A stretch of 41,785 nucleotides of DNA from Flavobacteriales bacterium (GTDB lineage Bacteria > Bacteroidota > Bacteroidia > Flavobacteriales_F > PHOS-HE28): assembly GCA_013360395.1 (NCBI GenBank), contig JABWBQ010000025.1, positions 1 through 41,785 of the forward strand. The letters are read 5' to 3'. The notes below the pieces were generated by a model. That model saw only the letters and a list, made by a program, of their open reading frames with translations. It had not been told where the DNA came from and did no database searches. How positions within the stretch are numbered: position 1 is the stretch's first letter; the number at the start of each line of letters is the position of its first letter. A program made the position numbers and the translations under genes. Shown here in pieces: positions 31,207-39,972 of the stretch.

Positions 31207-34091
31207 CGCAGTTCGTTGCTGAGGTAGGTGGCGGTGTGGCCGCGCCCCATGCGCACGACCTCCTCGGGCGTGCCGCGGGCCACGATGCGGCCGCCGCCGT
31301 CGCCGCCTTCGGGGCCCATGTCGATCACATGGTCGGCCACCTTGATGATGTCCATGTTGTGCTCCACGACGAGCACCGTGTTGCCCTGGTCCACCAGGCG
31401 GTCGAGCACGGCGATCAGCTGTCGCACGTCCTCGAAGTGCAGGCCGGTGGTGGGCTCGTCCAGGATGTAAAGGGTGCTGCCGGTGCCGCGACGGCCCAGC
31501 TCGCTGGCGAGCTTGATGCGTTGGGCCTCGCCGCCGCTGAGGGTGGTGCTGCTCTGCCCCAGGCGCACGTAGCCCAGACCGACGTCCATCAGGGTGCGCA
31601 GCTTGTTGGCCAGCTGGGGCAGGTCGGCGAACAGGTCCAGGGCTTCCTCCACGCTCAGGTCGAGCACATCGGCGATGCTGCGGCCTTTGAAGCGCACCTC
31701 CAGGGTCTCCCGGTCGTAGCGCTTGCCGCGGCAGGTCTCGCAGGGCACGTCCACATCGGGCAGGAAGTTCATGGCGATGGTGCGCACGCCGGCGCCCTTG
31801 CATGTTTCACAGCGGCCTCCCGCGGTGTTGAAGCTGAAGCGCCCCGCCTTGTACCCGCGCACCTTGGCGCCCGGGAGCTGCGCGAAGAGCTCGCGGATGT
31901 GGTCGAACAGACCGGTGTATGTGGCGGGGTTGCTGCGCGGCGTGCGGCCGATGGGGCTCTGGTCCACCTCGATCACCTTGTCCAGCCAGCCCAGGCCGTC
32001 CACCTTGCGGTGGGGGAGCGGGCGCAGGTCGGCCCGGTGGAAGTGGCGGGCCAGCATGGGGTACAGGGTGTCGCCCACCAGCGTGCTCTTGCCACTGCCG
32101 CTCACACCGGTGACGCAGATGAAGGTGCCCAGCGGCAGCACCAGGTCCACGTCCTTCAGGTTGTGGCCGGTGGCACCCAGCAGCGAGAGGCGGTGACCGT
32201 TGCCCGCACGCCGCTGGCGCGGCACGGGGATGGCGAGCTCGTGGCGGAGGTAGCGGCCGGTGAGGCTGTCGGCCTGCCGCACCTGGTCCGGTGTGCCTTG
32301 TGCGACGATGCGGCCGCCGTGCTCCCCGGCCCCCGGACCGATGTCGATCAGGTGGTCCGCGCTGGTCATCATCTCTTTGTCGTGCTCCACCACGATCACA
32401 CTATTGCCACCGTCGCGCAGTTGGCGCAGGCTGGCGATCAGGCGGTGGTCGTCGCGCTGGTGCAGGCCGATGCTGGGCTCATCCAGGATGTAGAGCACTC
32501 CGGTGAGCTGGCTGCCGATCTGCGTGGCCAGGCGGATGCGCTGGGCCTCACCACCGCTCAGGGTGCGCGCGCTGCGGTCCAAGGTCAGGTACTCCAGGCC
32601 CACATCGAGCAGGAAGCGTGTGCGTGCGGTGATCTCCTTCACCACATCGCGGGCGATCAGGGCCTGGCGTTCCCCGAGGCGGTCGAGCAGGCCTTCGGTG
32701 TGGGCATGCAGGCGGTCCAGCGGCAGGGTGGCCAGCTGGTGGATGTTGAGGCCGTCGATCCGGAAGTGGAGCGCGATGCGCTTGAGGCGTGTGCCCTGGC
32801 ATTCGGGGCAGCTCACCATGTGGGTGAACTGGCCCGCCCATTTGCGCGCCTGGGCACCGCCGTCGCGGGCCTGTTCCAGGATGTAGGGGATGAGGCCCTC
32901 GAACTGCACGGTGCGGTCGCTGAGCCCGGCCTGACTGGCCACGCGCAGGGGCTCGTCCAGCCCGTTGAGCAGGGCGGCCACGACCTGGTCGCCCATTTCG
33001 TCCACGGGGGTGTCGAGGTCGTGACCGAAGGCCGAGAGCACGGCCTCCACCTGGCGGAACACCCAGGAGCTCTTGTAGCTGCCCAGCGGCAGCACGGCCC
33101 CGCGGCGGATGCTCTTGCTGCGGTCGGGGATGATCTTGGTCAACGCCACATCGGCCACCTGCCCCAGGCCGCTGCAGCGCGGGCAGGCACCGTAGGGGCT
33201 GTTGAAGCTGAACAGGTTGGGCTCGGGCTCCTCATAGGCGATGCCGCTGGTGGGGCACATGAGGTGGCGGCTCAGGTAGCGCGGCTGCCCGCCGTCCACC
33301 GGCAGGGCCATCAGGTTGCCCTTGCCCACCTTGAGGGCCAGGTCGCATGCATCGGTGAGGCGTTTGCGCGCCGCCGTGGAGGCCGCCTTGCCGGGCACCT
33401 TCAGCCGGTCCACCACCACTTCGATGTCGTGCACCTTGTAGCGGTCCAGGCGCGGGCGGGTGGTGAGGTCGATGACCTTGCCGTCCACGCGGGCGCGCAG
33501 GAAGCCCATGCGCAGGAACTGTTCGAAGAGCTCCTTGTAATGCCCTTTGCGGCCCCGCACCGCGGGTGCCAGGATCAGCAGTTCCTGCCCGCCGTGCTCC
33601 TCCAGGAGCAGTTCCAGGATCCGTGCGTCGGTGTAGCGCACCATGCGCTCGCCGGTCACGTGGGAGTAGGCGTCGGCGACGCGGGCGTACAGCAGGCGCA
33701 GCAGGTCGTAGATCTCCGTGACGGTGCCCACGGTGCTGCGTGGGTTGCGGCTGATGGTCTTCTGCTCGATGGCGATCACGGGGCTCAGGCCGGTGATCAG
33801 GTCCACGTCGGGCCGTTCGATGCCGCCGAGGAACTGGCGGGCGTAGGCGTTGAAGGTCTCGATGTAGCGGCGCTGTCCCTCGGCGTGCAGGGTGTCGAAG
33901 GCCAGGCTGCTCTTGCCGCTGCCGCTCAGCCCGGTGATCACCACGAGGCGGTCGCGCGGAATGGCCACGTCGACGTTCTTCAGGTTGTGCACACGGGCCC
34001 CGAGCACCTCGATGACGCTGTCACCGGCCGGGGCTGTGTCGGGGGCGGCGGGGGCGGCCGCGTCAATCGTCCTGGGCACCGTCCGCGGCAT
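31203..34091 (-). CDS. uvrA: Excinuclease ABC subunit A
   Basis: 962 residues, normal length. It is the damage-recognition ATPase of nucleotide excision repair. Two ABC modules are complete: Walker [16 protein letters not shown] near residue 50 and [15 protein letters not shown] near 660, with signatures [16 protein letters not shown] and [16 protein letters not shown]. The C-terminal zinc module has CETCKGAG and [14 protein letters not shown]. In the first zinc module the C-terminal pair CPRC ([10 protein letters not shown]) is present, but the N-terminal pair reads CPTSG, so its second Cys is missing; this seems usual in Bacteroidota homologues, from memory. Residues 1-25 are an Ala/Pro-rich extension before [14 protein letters not shown]. 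The first 29 bp overlap the 3' end of the lytic transglycosylase gene. Nothing else in the window belongs to the repair pathway. Confidence 0.96.
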   Translation of the reverse strand: MPRTVPRTIDAAAPAAPDTAPAGDSVIEVLGARVHNLKNVDVAIPRDRLVVITGLSGSGKSSLAFDTLHAEGQRRYIETFNAYARQFLGGIERPDVDLITGLSPVIAIEQKTISRNPRSTVGTVTEIYDLLRLLYARVADAYSHVTGERMVRYTDARILELLLEEHGGQELLILAPAVRGRKGHYKELFEQFLRMGFLRARVDGKVIDLTTRPRLDRYKVHDIEVVVDRLKVPGKAASTAARKRLTDACDLALKVGKGNLMALPVDGGQPRYLSRHLMCPTSGIAYEEPEPNLFSFNSPYGACPRCSGLGQVADVALTKIIPDRSKSIRRGAVLPLGSYKSSWVFRQVEAVLSAFGHDLDTPVDEMGDQVVAALLNGLDEPLRVASQAGLSDRTVQFEGLIPYILEQARDGGAQARKWAGQFTHMVSCPECQGTRLKRIALHFRIDGLNIHQLATLPLDRLHAHTEGLLDRLGERQALIARDVVKEITARTRFLLDVGLEYLTLDRSARTLSGGEAQRIRLATQIGSQLTGVLYILDEPSIGLHQRDDHRLIASLRQLRDGGNSVIVVEHDKEMMTSADHLIDIGPGAGEHGGRIVAQGTPDQVRQADSLTGRYLRHELAIPVPRQRRAGNGHRLSLLGATGHNLKDVDLVLPLGTFICVTGVSGSGKSTLVGDTLYPMLARHFHRADLRPLPHRKVDGLGWLDKVIEVDQSPIGRTPRSNPATYTGLFDHIRELFAQLPGAKVRGYKAGRFSFNTAGGRCETCKGAGVRTIAMNFLPDVDVPCETCRGKRYDRETLEVRFKGRSIADVLDLSVEEALDLFADLPQLANKLRTLMDVGLGYVRLGQSSTTLSGGEAQRIKLASELGRRGTGSTLYILDEPTTGLHFEDVRQLIAVLDRLVDQGNTVLVVEHNMDIIKVADHVIDMGPEGGDGGGRIVARGTPEEVVRMGRGHTATYLSNELR

Positions 34092-35040
34092 CGAAGTCGG
34101 CGGCGGGCAGCAGCAGCTCGTAGCGCCGGCCCGCGGAATTGGTCAGGCGGGTCTCCCGCAGCCAGGGGTTAAGGAGCTTGAGCACCTTGTACGAGGTGCC
34201 CTGTTCGGCGGCGAAGGCGGCCAGGTCGCCCACCGGACCGTCGACGTTGACGGTGCGCACACGGTAGGGGGCATAGAGGTCCTTGCTGCGGATGTGGAAG
34301 CCGTAGCGGCCGGGGTCGGCCATGATCTCCTTCATGGCCAGGGCGCGGAAGACGTAACGGGAGGTCTCCTCGGGCAGCAGCAGGTCGTAATAATCGGTGG
34401 CCTTCTGCCGTCCGATCTGTTTGTCGAGCCCTGCGATGCCCAGGTTGTAGGAGGCCATGGCCATGGCCCATGTGCCGTACCGGGCGTAAGCCTCCTTGAG
34501 GTACCGGGCCGCGGCGCGCGTGCTCCTGGCCACGTGGTAGCGCTCGTCCACCTCGGCGTTCACCTCCAGGCCATGACGCGTGGCGGTCTCCTTCATGAAC
34601 TGCCAGAAGCCCGCCGCGCCCATGGGGCTCACCGCGGTGGTGAATCCGCTCTCGATGAGCGCGATGTACTTCAGGTCCTCGGGCACGCCCTCCTCGCGGA
34701 GCACCTGTTCGATCAGGGGGAACCACCGGGCCGCACGTTTGTGCGCCAGGATGGAGTTGCTTTGCCAGTAGGTGTTCACCAGCAGTTCGCGGTCCAGGCG
34801 TTCGCGCACGTCGAGCTTTTCCAGGGGCACGCGCTCCCCGCATAGGTCCACGGCGTGGGGCAGGGTGAGGGAGAAGATCCGGTAGCTGTCGTTGAAATGC
34901 CGCTGGTGGTCCACGTCGCTGTGCTCCTCGGTCACCGCGTAGGTGAGCAGGTTGGCGGCCAGCACCCCGGCGAGCAGGGCCGTGCCTGCGCCGGCGATGC
35001 GCAGGGCGTGCACGAGCGGGGAGCGGGTCTCAACGGGCAT
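34063..35040 (-). CDS. Membrane-bound lytic transglycosylase (SLT/MltD-like)
   Basis: 325 residues. The ATG at 35040 (MPVETRSPLVHALRIAG) is followed by a membrane anchor (about residues 14-32). Residues about 105-265 are an SLT domain: Glu130 in YIALIESGFTTAVSPMGAAG is the expected catalytic acid, followed by GFWQFMKETATRHGL and MAMASYNLGIAGL. It cleaves the peptidoglycan glycan strand, leaving 1,6-anhydro-MurNAc ends. The C-terminal about 60 residues (LAAFAAEQGTSYKVLKLLNPWL) look like one degenerate LysM-type unit, unlike MltD with multiple LysM domains. It overlaps the upstream phosphotransferase gene by 11 bp and uvrA by 29 bp. Coupling to the polysaccharide genes suggests local wall remodelling during polymer export, an inference. 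Confidence 0.9.
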   Translation of the reverse strand: MPVETRSPLVHALRIAGAGTALLAGVLAANLLTYAVTEEHSDVDHQRHFNDSYRIFSLTLPHAVDLCGERVPLEKLDVRERLDRELLVNTYWQSNSILAHKRAARWFPLIEQVLREEGVPEDLKYIALIESGFTTAVSPMGAAGFWQFMKETATRHGLEVNAEVDERYHVARSTRAAARYLKEAYARYGTWAMAMASYNLGIAGLDKQIGRQKATDYYDLLLPEETSRYVFRALAMKEIMADPGRYGFHIRSKDLYAPYRVRTVNVDGPVGDLAAFAAEQGTSYKVLKLLNPWLRETRLTNSAGRRYELLLPAADFDAADGAQDD

Positions 35041-36124
35041 GGTCGGGTGTTGCGGGACGCTTACGGCGGGTGGGCAGGTAGAGGAGCGCGAAGACCGCAA
35101 CGGCGTACAGAACGAAGATCGCCGTGTGAAGGTTCCGCCACACGCCCACGAAACGCAGCACGGCAAAGTTAAGGAAGAGGCTGAGGGCGCCGAGGGCGCC
35201 GAAGACCAGGGCCACCTGCGCATCGCTCAGGCCCAGGTAGCTCAGGTGGTGGGTGGTGTGGTCGCGCCCCCCCACGAAGGGGCTGCGGCCGCGTGCGATG
35301 CGGTTGATGGTCACGGTGGTGGTGTCCACGATCGGCAGCAGGAAGACCACCAGGGTCATCACCGCCTGCCGCCAGTGCTCGATGGCCCCGGTGCGTGGTG
35401 CCGGTGCGTTCCAGAAGCAGCTGATGCCCACATAGGCCAGGTAAACGCCTAGGAACTGGCTGCCGGTGTCGCCCATGAACATGCGGCTCGGATTCCAGTT
35501 GTAGAACAGGAAGCCCGCCAGGGCGGCGATGGTGCACACCAGGAGCACCAGGTGCACGCCCTCCACGGGCCCCAGCATGAGGTGGACCATCAGGCCGTTG
35601 GCCAGGATGAAAATGGAGACCAGCGTGGTGATGGCGTCCATGTTGTCCAGCATGTTGATGGAGTTCATGATGCCCACCACCCACACCACGGTGAGCAGGA
35701 CGTTGGCCCAGGGGGCGGCGAAGAGGCGGATGCCGTTGCCCGAGGCGATGAGCAGGGCCGCGCAGCCCACCTGGGCCAGGAACTTGAGCACGGGCCGGGT
35801 GTTGTACGCGTCGTCGGCCAGGCCCAGCAGGAAGCCCAGGGAGGTGGCGCCGATCAGGCCCAGCAGGGCGGGCCGCCAGAGGGGGTCGGTGGAGGGGAAC
35901 AGGGCGCCGTTCACCGAGAAGGCGCCCAGGAAGACGATGAAGAAGGCGATGCCGCCGAAGGCGGGCTTGTGGGTGGCGCTCCAGCGCACCAGGTCCGTGT
36001 TGTGCTCGCGCGAGCCCAGCGTGCGGGCGAAGCGCATGAACAGCGAGTTGATCAGCAGCGAGAACAGCACCGCGGCGAAGAACAGGCCGGAGTAGATCAG
36101 GAAGAGCTGTGCCGGGGTGTACAT
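35030..36124 (-). CDS. WecA/MraY-family UDP-sugar:undecaprenyl-phosphate sugar-1-phosphate transferase
   Basis: 364 residues with about 10-11 predicted membrane segments. The family motifs are present: cytoplasmic loop NMLDNMDA, the catalytic aspartate loop FMGDTGSQFLG, and GGRDHTTHHLSYLGLS at the position of the MraY/WecA His motif. These enzymes transfer a sugar phosphate from a UDP-sugar to undecaprenyl phosphate, starting O-antigen, capsule or teichoic-type polymers. Since the surrounding genes are for polysaccharide export, it is more likely a WecA-like initiator than MraY; no mur genes are nearby. It starts 9 bp after rfbC and overlaps the lytic transglycosylase gene by 11 bp. Confidence 0.9.
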   Translation of the reverse strand: MYTPAQLFLIYSGLFFAAVLFSLLINSLFMRFARTLGSREHNTDLVRWSATHKPAFGGIAFFIVFLGAFSVNGALFPSTDPLWRPALLGLIGATSLGFLLGLADDAYNTRPVLKFLAQVGCAALLIASGNGIRLFAAPWANVLLTVVWVVGIMNSINMLDNMDAITTLVSIFILANGLMVHLMLGPVEGVHLVLLVCTIAALAGFLFYNWNPSRMFMGDTGSQFLGVYLAYVGISCFWNAPAPRTGAIEHWRQAVMTLVVFLLPIVDTTTVTINRIARGRSPFVGGRDHTTHHLSYLGLSDAQVALVFGALGALSLFLNFAVLRFVGVWRNLHTAIFVLYAVAVFALLYLPTRRKRPATPDHAR

Positions 36125-36133
36125 GCGCCGGGG

Positions 36134-36682
36134 TCAGTGCAGGGTGGGCAGCAGGTCGCGCAGGCGGAGGCCGCCGCGGTCCTTGGCGTTCACCACCGGG
36201 TCGGTGAGCCCCCAGTCGATGCCGAGCTCGGGGTCGTTCCACAGCAGGGTCCGCTCGGCGGCGGGGTCCCAGTACTGCGAGCATTTGTACTGGAACAGGG
36301 TGTCGTCCTCCAGCACCGCCAGGCCGTGGGCGAAGCCTTCGGGGATGAACAGCAGCACGGGCTCGCGGCCGTCGAGGCGGATGCTGAAGTGCCGGCCCAG
36401 GGTGGGGCTGCCGGCGCGCAGGTCCACGCACACGTCCAGCACGGCGCCGCGCGCCACGCGCACCAGCTTGGCCTGGGCCGAGGCCCCCGCCTGCAGGTGC
36501 AGGCCGCGCAGCACGTTGCGGTGCGACAGCGATTCGTTGTCCTGCACGAAGCGGACCTCCCGGCCCGTGGCCGCGACGAAGGCCCGGTGGTTGAAGCTTT
36601 CCAGGAAGTGCCCGCGGTCGTCGCGGTGCACCGTGGGGCGCAGCACCAGCAGGCCGGCGAGGGGAGTGGTGTCGATCCGCAT
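36134..36682 (-). CDS. rfbC: dTDP-4-dehydrorhamnose 3,5-epimerase
   Basis: 182 residues, the family's usual length, cupin fold. It converts dTDP-4-keto-6-deoxyglucose to dTDP-4-keto-rhamnose in dTDP-L-rhamnose synthesis. Visible motifs are RPTVHRDDRGHFLESF, FVQDNESLSHRNVLRGLHLQ (active-site His in the RGLHxQ motif), KLVRVARGAVLDVCVDLR and EGFAHGLAVLEDDTLFQYKCSQYW. The other rhamnose genes (rfbA, B, D) are not in the window, so they lie elsewhere. Its ATG shares one base with the stop codon of the BY-kinase gene (TGATG), so the two are coupled. The product implies a rhamnose or related deoxy-sugar in the polymer, an inference. Confidence 0.95.
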   Translation of the reverse strand: MRIDTTPLAGLLVLRPTVHRDDRGHFLESFNHRAFVAATGREVRFVQDNESLSHRNVLRGLHLQAGASAQAKLVRVARGAVLDVCVDLRAGSPTLGRHFSIRLDGREPVLLFIPEGFAHGLAVLEDDTLFQYKCSQYWDPAAERTLLWNDPELGIDWGLTDPVVNAKDRGGLRLRDLLPTLH

Positions 36683-39162
36683 CAGGCCCTTCCCGTGAGT
36701 TTGCTCAGCAGCCCCCGGCGACGCCCGCCCTTGCCGCCCTTCTGCCCGCTGCGGTCCTCGTAGTAGCCGTAGCCCGTGCCGTAGCCATGGCCGTAGCCGT
36801 AGCCGTAGCCATAGCCGTAGCCGTAGTTGTAGCCGTACTTGTTGCGGTCGATGTCCACGCCGTTCAGGATGGTGGTGATGCGGGTGATGCGGTTCTCGTT
36901 GATCAGGCGGTCCACGTTGTGGATGAAGGCCTTCTTGCTGTAATCCGAGCGGAAGATGTAGATCGGGTAGTCCGCACGCTGGATCATGGCGATGCCGTCG
37001 GTGACCAGGCCCACGGGCGGGTTGTCGATCAGGATCACATCGTACTGATGCTTGAGCTCCTCGAGGATCAGGTTCATGCGCTCGCTGATCACCAGCTCGG
37101 AGGGGTTGGGCGGGATGGGCCCGGCGGTGATGAAGTGAAGGTTGGGCAGGGCGCTCTGCTGGATGCAGTTCTCAAGGGTGTCCTTGTTGATGAGCAGGGT
37201 GCTCATGCCGCGCACGTTGTCCACCCCGAAGCCCAGGTGGATCTTGGGCTTGCGCATGTCGAGGTCGAGCACGATGACGCGCTTTCCGCTGAAGGCGATG
37301 ATGCCGGCGAGGTTGATGGCCACGAAGGTCTTGCCCTCGCCGCTGATGGTGCTGGTGATGGCGATGAGCTTCGGCCCCGGGGTGTTGTCCACGAACTGCA
37401 TGTTCGTGCGCACCGTGCGGAAGCTCTCGGCGATGAGGCTCTTGGGGTTCTTGTCCACCAGCAGCTGGCTGATGGGGATCTCCTTCTTGTACTTGGGGAT
37501 CATGCCCAGGATGCCGATGGAGGCGCTGGAGGTCTTGGCGATGTCGTTCAGCGAGGTGATGTTGTCGTGCAGCACGTAGCGCACCAGCACGATCAGGAAG
37601 CTCACCACCAGGCCGGTGAGCAGGTAGGAGAAGATCACCAGGTTGCGGTTGGGCGCCATGGGCACCGTGGGGATCACCGGGCGCTCCAGCACCTTGTTGT
37701 CGGGCACGAAGCCGGCCCGGCTGATGCGGTACTCGATGTCCTTCTCCAGCAGCAGGGTGTAGTACTTCTCATTGATCTGGAACAGGCGGTCGATCCGTGC
37801 GAACTCCAGCTCCTTCTCCGGAAGGGTGAGGAAACGCGCCTCGTGCTGGAGGATGATGTCCTCATACTCCTTCACCTTTTCCGAGAGGCGTGAACGGAGG
37901 CTGCGGATGCTGTTCACCACCAGGCCCTTCTGCACCTCGATGCGGTGCTCCACGTCGCGCACCGCCTGGTTCATCGGGGTGGCCTCCAGGAAAAGCTCCT
38001 CCCGCTCCAGCAGCAGTTTCTGGAGCGATTCGATCATGGTGGTCAGGGACCGCTCGTAGGTGGTGCCCACCAGCAGGGGCATCAGGTTGTACACGTCGAT
38101 GTCGCCCAGGGCCTTGTCGGTGGACTGCTCGATGGCGGCCAGCAGGTCCAGCTCCACCCGCACCTCCAGGATGCGGTCCTCGTACTCCCGCACGCGGTTC
38201 AGGTAGATGGGCGTCAGCTCGCTCATGTCCGACACCTTGTTCTCCATCTTGAAGGCCTGCATGCGGTACTCCGATTCGCGCAGCTTGTCGAACACGGTGT
38301 CCTTCTGCGACTCGATGAACCGCAGGATGCTCTCGGCGCTCTCGCGCATGCGCTCCACGTCGTAGCCGATGTAGGTCTCGGCCATGGCCTCGGCCAGGTC
38401 GCGGGCCAGGGTGGGGTTGTTGTCGCGGCAGTCGATGGCCACGGTGCGGGCATCGTTGTCCAGGATCCGGGCGTCGATCTGCTTGGAGTACTGGGCCACC
38501 AGGCTGGCCGGGCTGTTGATGCGGAAGTAGGTGGAGCCGTCGGCCTCCATGCGTTCGCGCATGGCCACCTCGTCCACCCACACGCTGCACCGGAAATGGG
38601 GGGTCGTCACCCGCTCGTTGAGGTCGAAGGTGAGCGTGAGGGGCTGGCCGGCCACGGTGTAGGAGAGGGTGGCCTTGCCCTCGGTGTCCAGTTCGATGTA
38701 GACCGGCACGTCGCGCACCCGCGGGTCGAGCACCTCCACATCCTCGATGCGGAAGAAGGTGCCCGTGTACATCTCGTTGGTGAGGATCTGGCCCTTGTAG
38801 AAGTAGCTCACCTCCAGGGGGATCTTGCGCAGCACCTTGTCGATGAAGAACTTGGAACGCAGCAGCTCCACGTCGGCCAGCAGGTTCTTGTCCTCCACGA
38901 ACTGGTTCATCTCCAGCACCAGCTGGGCGTTGTTGCTCTCGCGGATCTGCAGCACGGCCCCGCTCTTGAAGATGGGGGCCGTGTAGCGCAGGTAGAGGTA
39001 GGCGGCCGCACCCGAGAGCAGGATGCAGAGCATGATCCAGACGGTGGAACGCCGGATGATGTACAGGAACAGCCCGAGGTCGAACTCGTTGCTGAAGTTC
39101 GTGATCCGCTCCCGATAGCTGTCGAGGGTGATGTTGCGTTGACTGACGTCCTCGCTCAGCAT
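36682..39162 (-). CDS. Wzz-BY-kinase: polysaccharide chain-length/co-polymerase tyrosine autokinase
   Basis: 826 residues. The N-terminal Wzz-type domain is flanked by membrane segments at about 40-60 and 505-525. A long periplasmic coiled-coil region (about 270-470) lies between them, with repeated acidic/Arg heptads. The cytoplasmic BY-kinase has Walker A STISGEGKT (Lys611), Walker A' VIVLDLDMRKPKIH and Walker B VILIDNPPVGLVTD. The C-terminus has a Tyr-Gly cluster (YGYNYGYGYGYGYGYGHGYG, about residues 775-800) followed by a basic tail; these Tyr residues are the expected autophosphorylation sites. In this family, cycles of phosphorylation control assembly and polymer length. It starts 7 bp after the export lipoprotein gene and shares a base with rfbC. 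Confidence 0.95.
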   Translation of the reverse strand: MLSEDVSQRNITLDSYRERITNFSNEFDLGLFLYIIRRSTVWIMLCILLSGAAAYLYLRYTAPIFKSGAVLQIRESNNAQLVLEMNQFVEDKNLLADVELLRSKFFIDKVLRKIPLEVSYFYKGQILTNEMYTGTFFRIEDVEVLDPRVRDVPVYIELDTEGKATLSYTVAGQPLTLTFDLNERVTTPHFRCSVWVDEVAMRERMEADGSTYFRINSPASLVAQYSKQIDARILDNDARTVAIDCRDNNPTLARDLAEAMAETYIGYDVERMRESAESILRFIESQKDTVFDKLRESEYRMQAFKMENKVSDMSELTPIYLNRVREYEDRILEVRVELDLLAAIEQSTDKALGDIDVYNLMPLLVGTTYERSLTTMIESLQKLLLEREELFLEATPMNQAVRDVEHRIEVQKGLVVNSIRSLRSRLSEKVKEYEDIILQHEARFLTLPEKELEFARIDRLFQINEKYYTLLLEKDIEYRISRAGFVPDNKVLERPVIPTVPMAPNRNLVIFSYLLTGLVVSFLIVLVRYVLHDNITSLNDIAKTSSASIGILGMIPKYKKEIPISQLLVDKNPKSLIAESFRTVRTNMQFVDNTPGPKLIAITSTISGEGKTFVAINLAGIIAFSGKRVIVLDLDMRKPKIHLGFGVDNVRGMSTLLINKDTLENCIQQSALPNLHFITAGPIPPNPSELVISERMNLILEELKHQYDVILIDNPPVGLVTDGIAMIQRADYPIYIFRSDYSKKAFIHNVDRLINENRITRITTILNGVDIDRNKYGYNYGYGYGYGYGYGHGYGTGYGYYEDRSGQKGGKGGRRRGLLSKLTGRA
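36759..36840 (-). repeat. Hexanucleotide (GCCGTA)n-type coding repeat in the BY-kinase tail
   Basis: A run of about 80 bp of tagccg/atagcc/gtagcc units encodes alternating Tyr and Gly. Unit length is 6 bp, so gain or loss of units keeps frame and changes the number of Tyr residues. Confidence 0.8.
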
Positions 39163-39169
39163 GCTGCCG

Positions 39170-39949
39170 CTATTGGAAGCCCCGGATGATGCCGATCACG
39201 AGGACCACGCTGGTGAGCAGGGTGATGACCGGGGTGATGTCGGCGAGCACCTCGCGCACCAGCTCCGGGTTGGGCTCCACGTACACCACGTCGTCGGAGA
39301 ACATCACCATGTCGGCGTATTTCAGGCCCTCGATGTCGGACAGGTCGAACTGGAACACCTTGCGGCGGCCGCCCGGCTCGCGCCGGAAGACCTTCACCTT
39401 GTGGGCGTTGCCGCGCTTGGCCACGCCGCGTGCGGTGGCGAGCACCTCCAGCAGGGTGGTGTTGGCATTTTCCAGGGGCACCACCACCGCGTCGCCGCCC
39501 CCGCCGGGGAAGACCACCACGCGCCGGTTGGTCACGCTCAGCTGCACGAAGGGCCGGTTGTAGAACTGGGTGTAGCGCTCCTCGAGCCACACTTCCGCCT
39601 CGCGCAGGGTCTTGCCCGAGAGGTCCACGCGGCCCAGCAGGGGCATCTTCACCTTGCCGTCGGGCTCCACCAGGTAGTTGAACTGCAGGCGCTGCAGGTT
39701 GCGCGCGTTGTCGGCCCCGGTGCCCATGGACACCATGTCGATCATCTTGAAGCCGTCGTTGGCGAAGAGGCGGAACTGCAGGTAGTCGTTGGGCTGGATC
39801 TTGAACGCCAGGTCCACCGAATCGGGCAGCGAGTCGAACGCATAACCCATCGGCGTGCGGAACATGATGTCCCGGTTGATCGTGCATCCACCGCCCATCA
39901 ACACCACCATCGCCACCGCCACCAGGGGCGCAAGCCGAGCCGTTCGCAT
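39170..39949 (-). CDS. Wza-like polysaccharide biosynthesis/export lipoprotein
   Basis: 259 residues. The ATG at 39949 starts MRTARLAPLVAVAMVVLMGGGC, a lipoprotein signal with GGC at the lipobox. Upstream in-frame starts would run back into the glycosyltransferase gene. A Poly_export domain follows (about 50-130; AFKIQPNDYLQFRLFANDGF, YLVEPDGKVKMPLLGRVDLSGKTL), then SLBB-type segments (VSVTNRRVVVFPGG region; ANTTLLEVLATARGV). A C-terminal hydrophobic helix (PVITLLTSVVLVIGII) could be a membrane segment. Such proteins form the outer-membrane exit channel for capsule or exopolysaccharide and work with the Wzz-kinase encoded 7 bp downstream. The preceding glycosyltransferase ends 23 bp away. Confidence 0.93.
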   Translation of the reverse strand: MRTARLAPLVAVAMVVLMGGGCTINRDIMFRTPMGYAFDSLPDSVDLAFKIQPNDYLQFRLFANDGFKMIDMVSMGTGADNARNLQRLQFNYLVEPDGKVKMPLLGRVDLSGKTLREAEVWLEERYTQFYNRPFVQLSVTNRRVVVFPGGGGDAVVVPLENANTTLLEVLATARGVAKRGNAHKVKVFRREPGGRRKVFQFDLSDIEGLKYADMVMFSDDVVYVEPNPELVREVLADITPVITLLTSVVLVIGIIRGFQ

Positions 39950-39953
39950 CGCG

Positions 39954-39961
39954 CAAAAGTA
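39954..39961 (-). promoter_or_regulatory. Putative -7 element (TACTTTTG) for the polysaccharide export gene
   Basis: TACTTTTG on the minus strand matches TAnnTTTG exactly and ends 4 nt before the ATG at 39949, within the 23-bp gap after the glycosyltransferase gene. No -33 TTTG was found at the expected distance. It would be an internal promoter giving a near-leaderless mRNA. Confidence 0.45.
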
Positions 39962-39972
39962 GCGTTCCGGGG

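Noticed and set aside
31207-31803. N-terminal extension of the LOG protein
   Set aside because: The extra residues are a frame-shifted reading of uvrA; the ATG at 31206 overlaps the uvrA stop in the usual coupled way.
31164-34172. A 1002-codon plus-strand open frame opposite uvrA
   Set aside because: The uvrA frame has both ABC modules intact; the opposite frame lacks any domain.
35041-35223. Longer start for the lytic transglycosylase
   Set aside because: The upstream part is an out-of-frame reading of the phosphotransferase gene; the ATG at 35040 precedes a good membrane anchor.
36759-36840. Possible non-coding microsatellite
   Set aside because: It lies in frame at the C-terminus of the BY-kinase, where Tyr clusters are expected.
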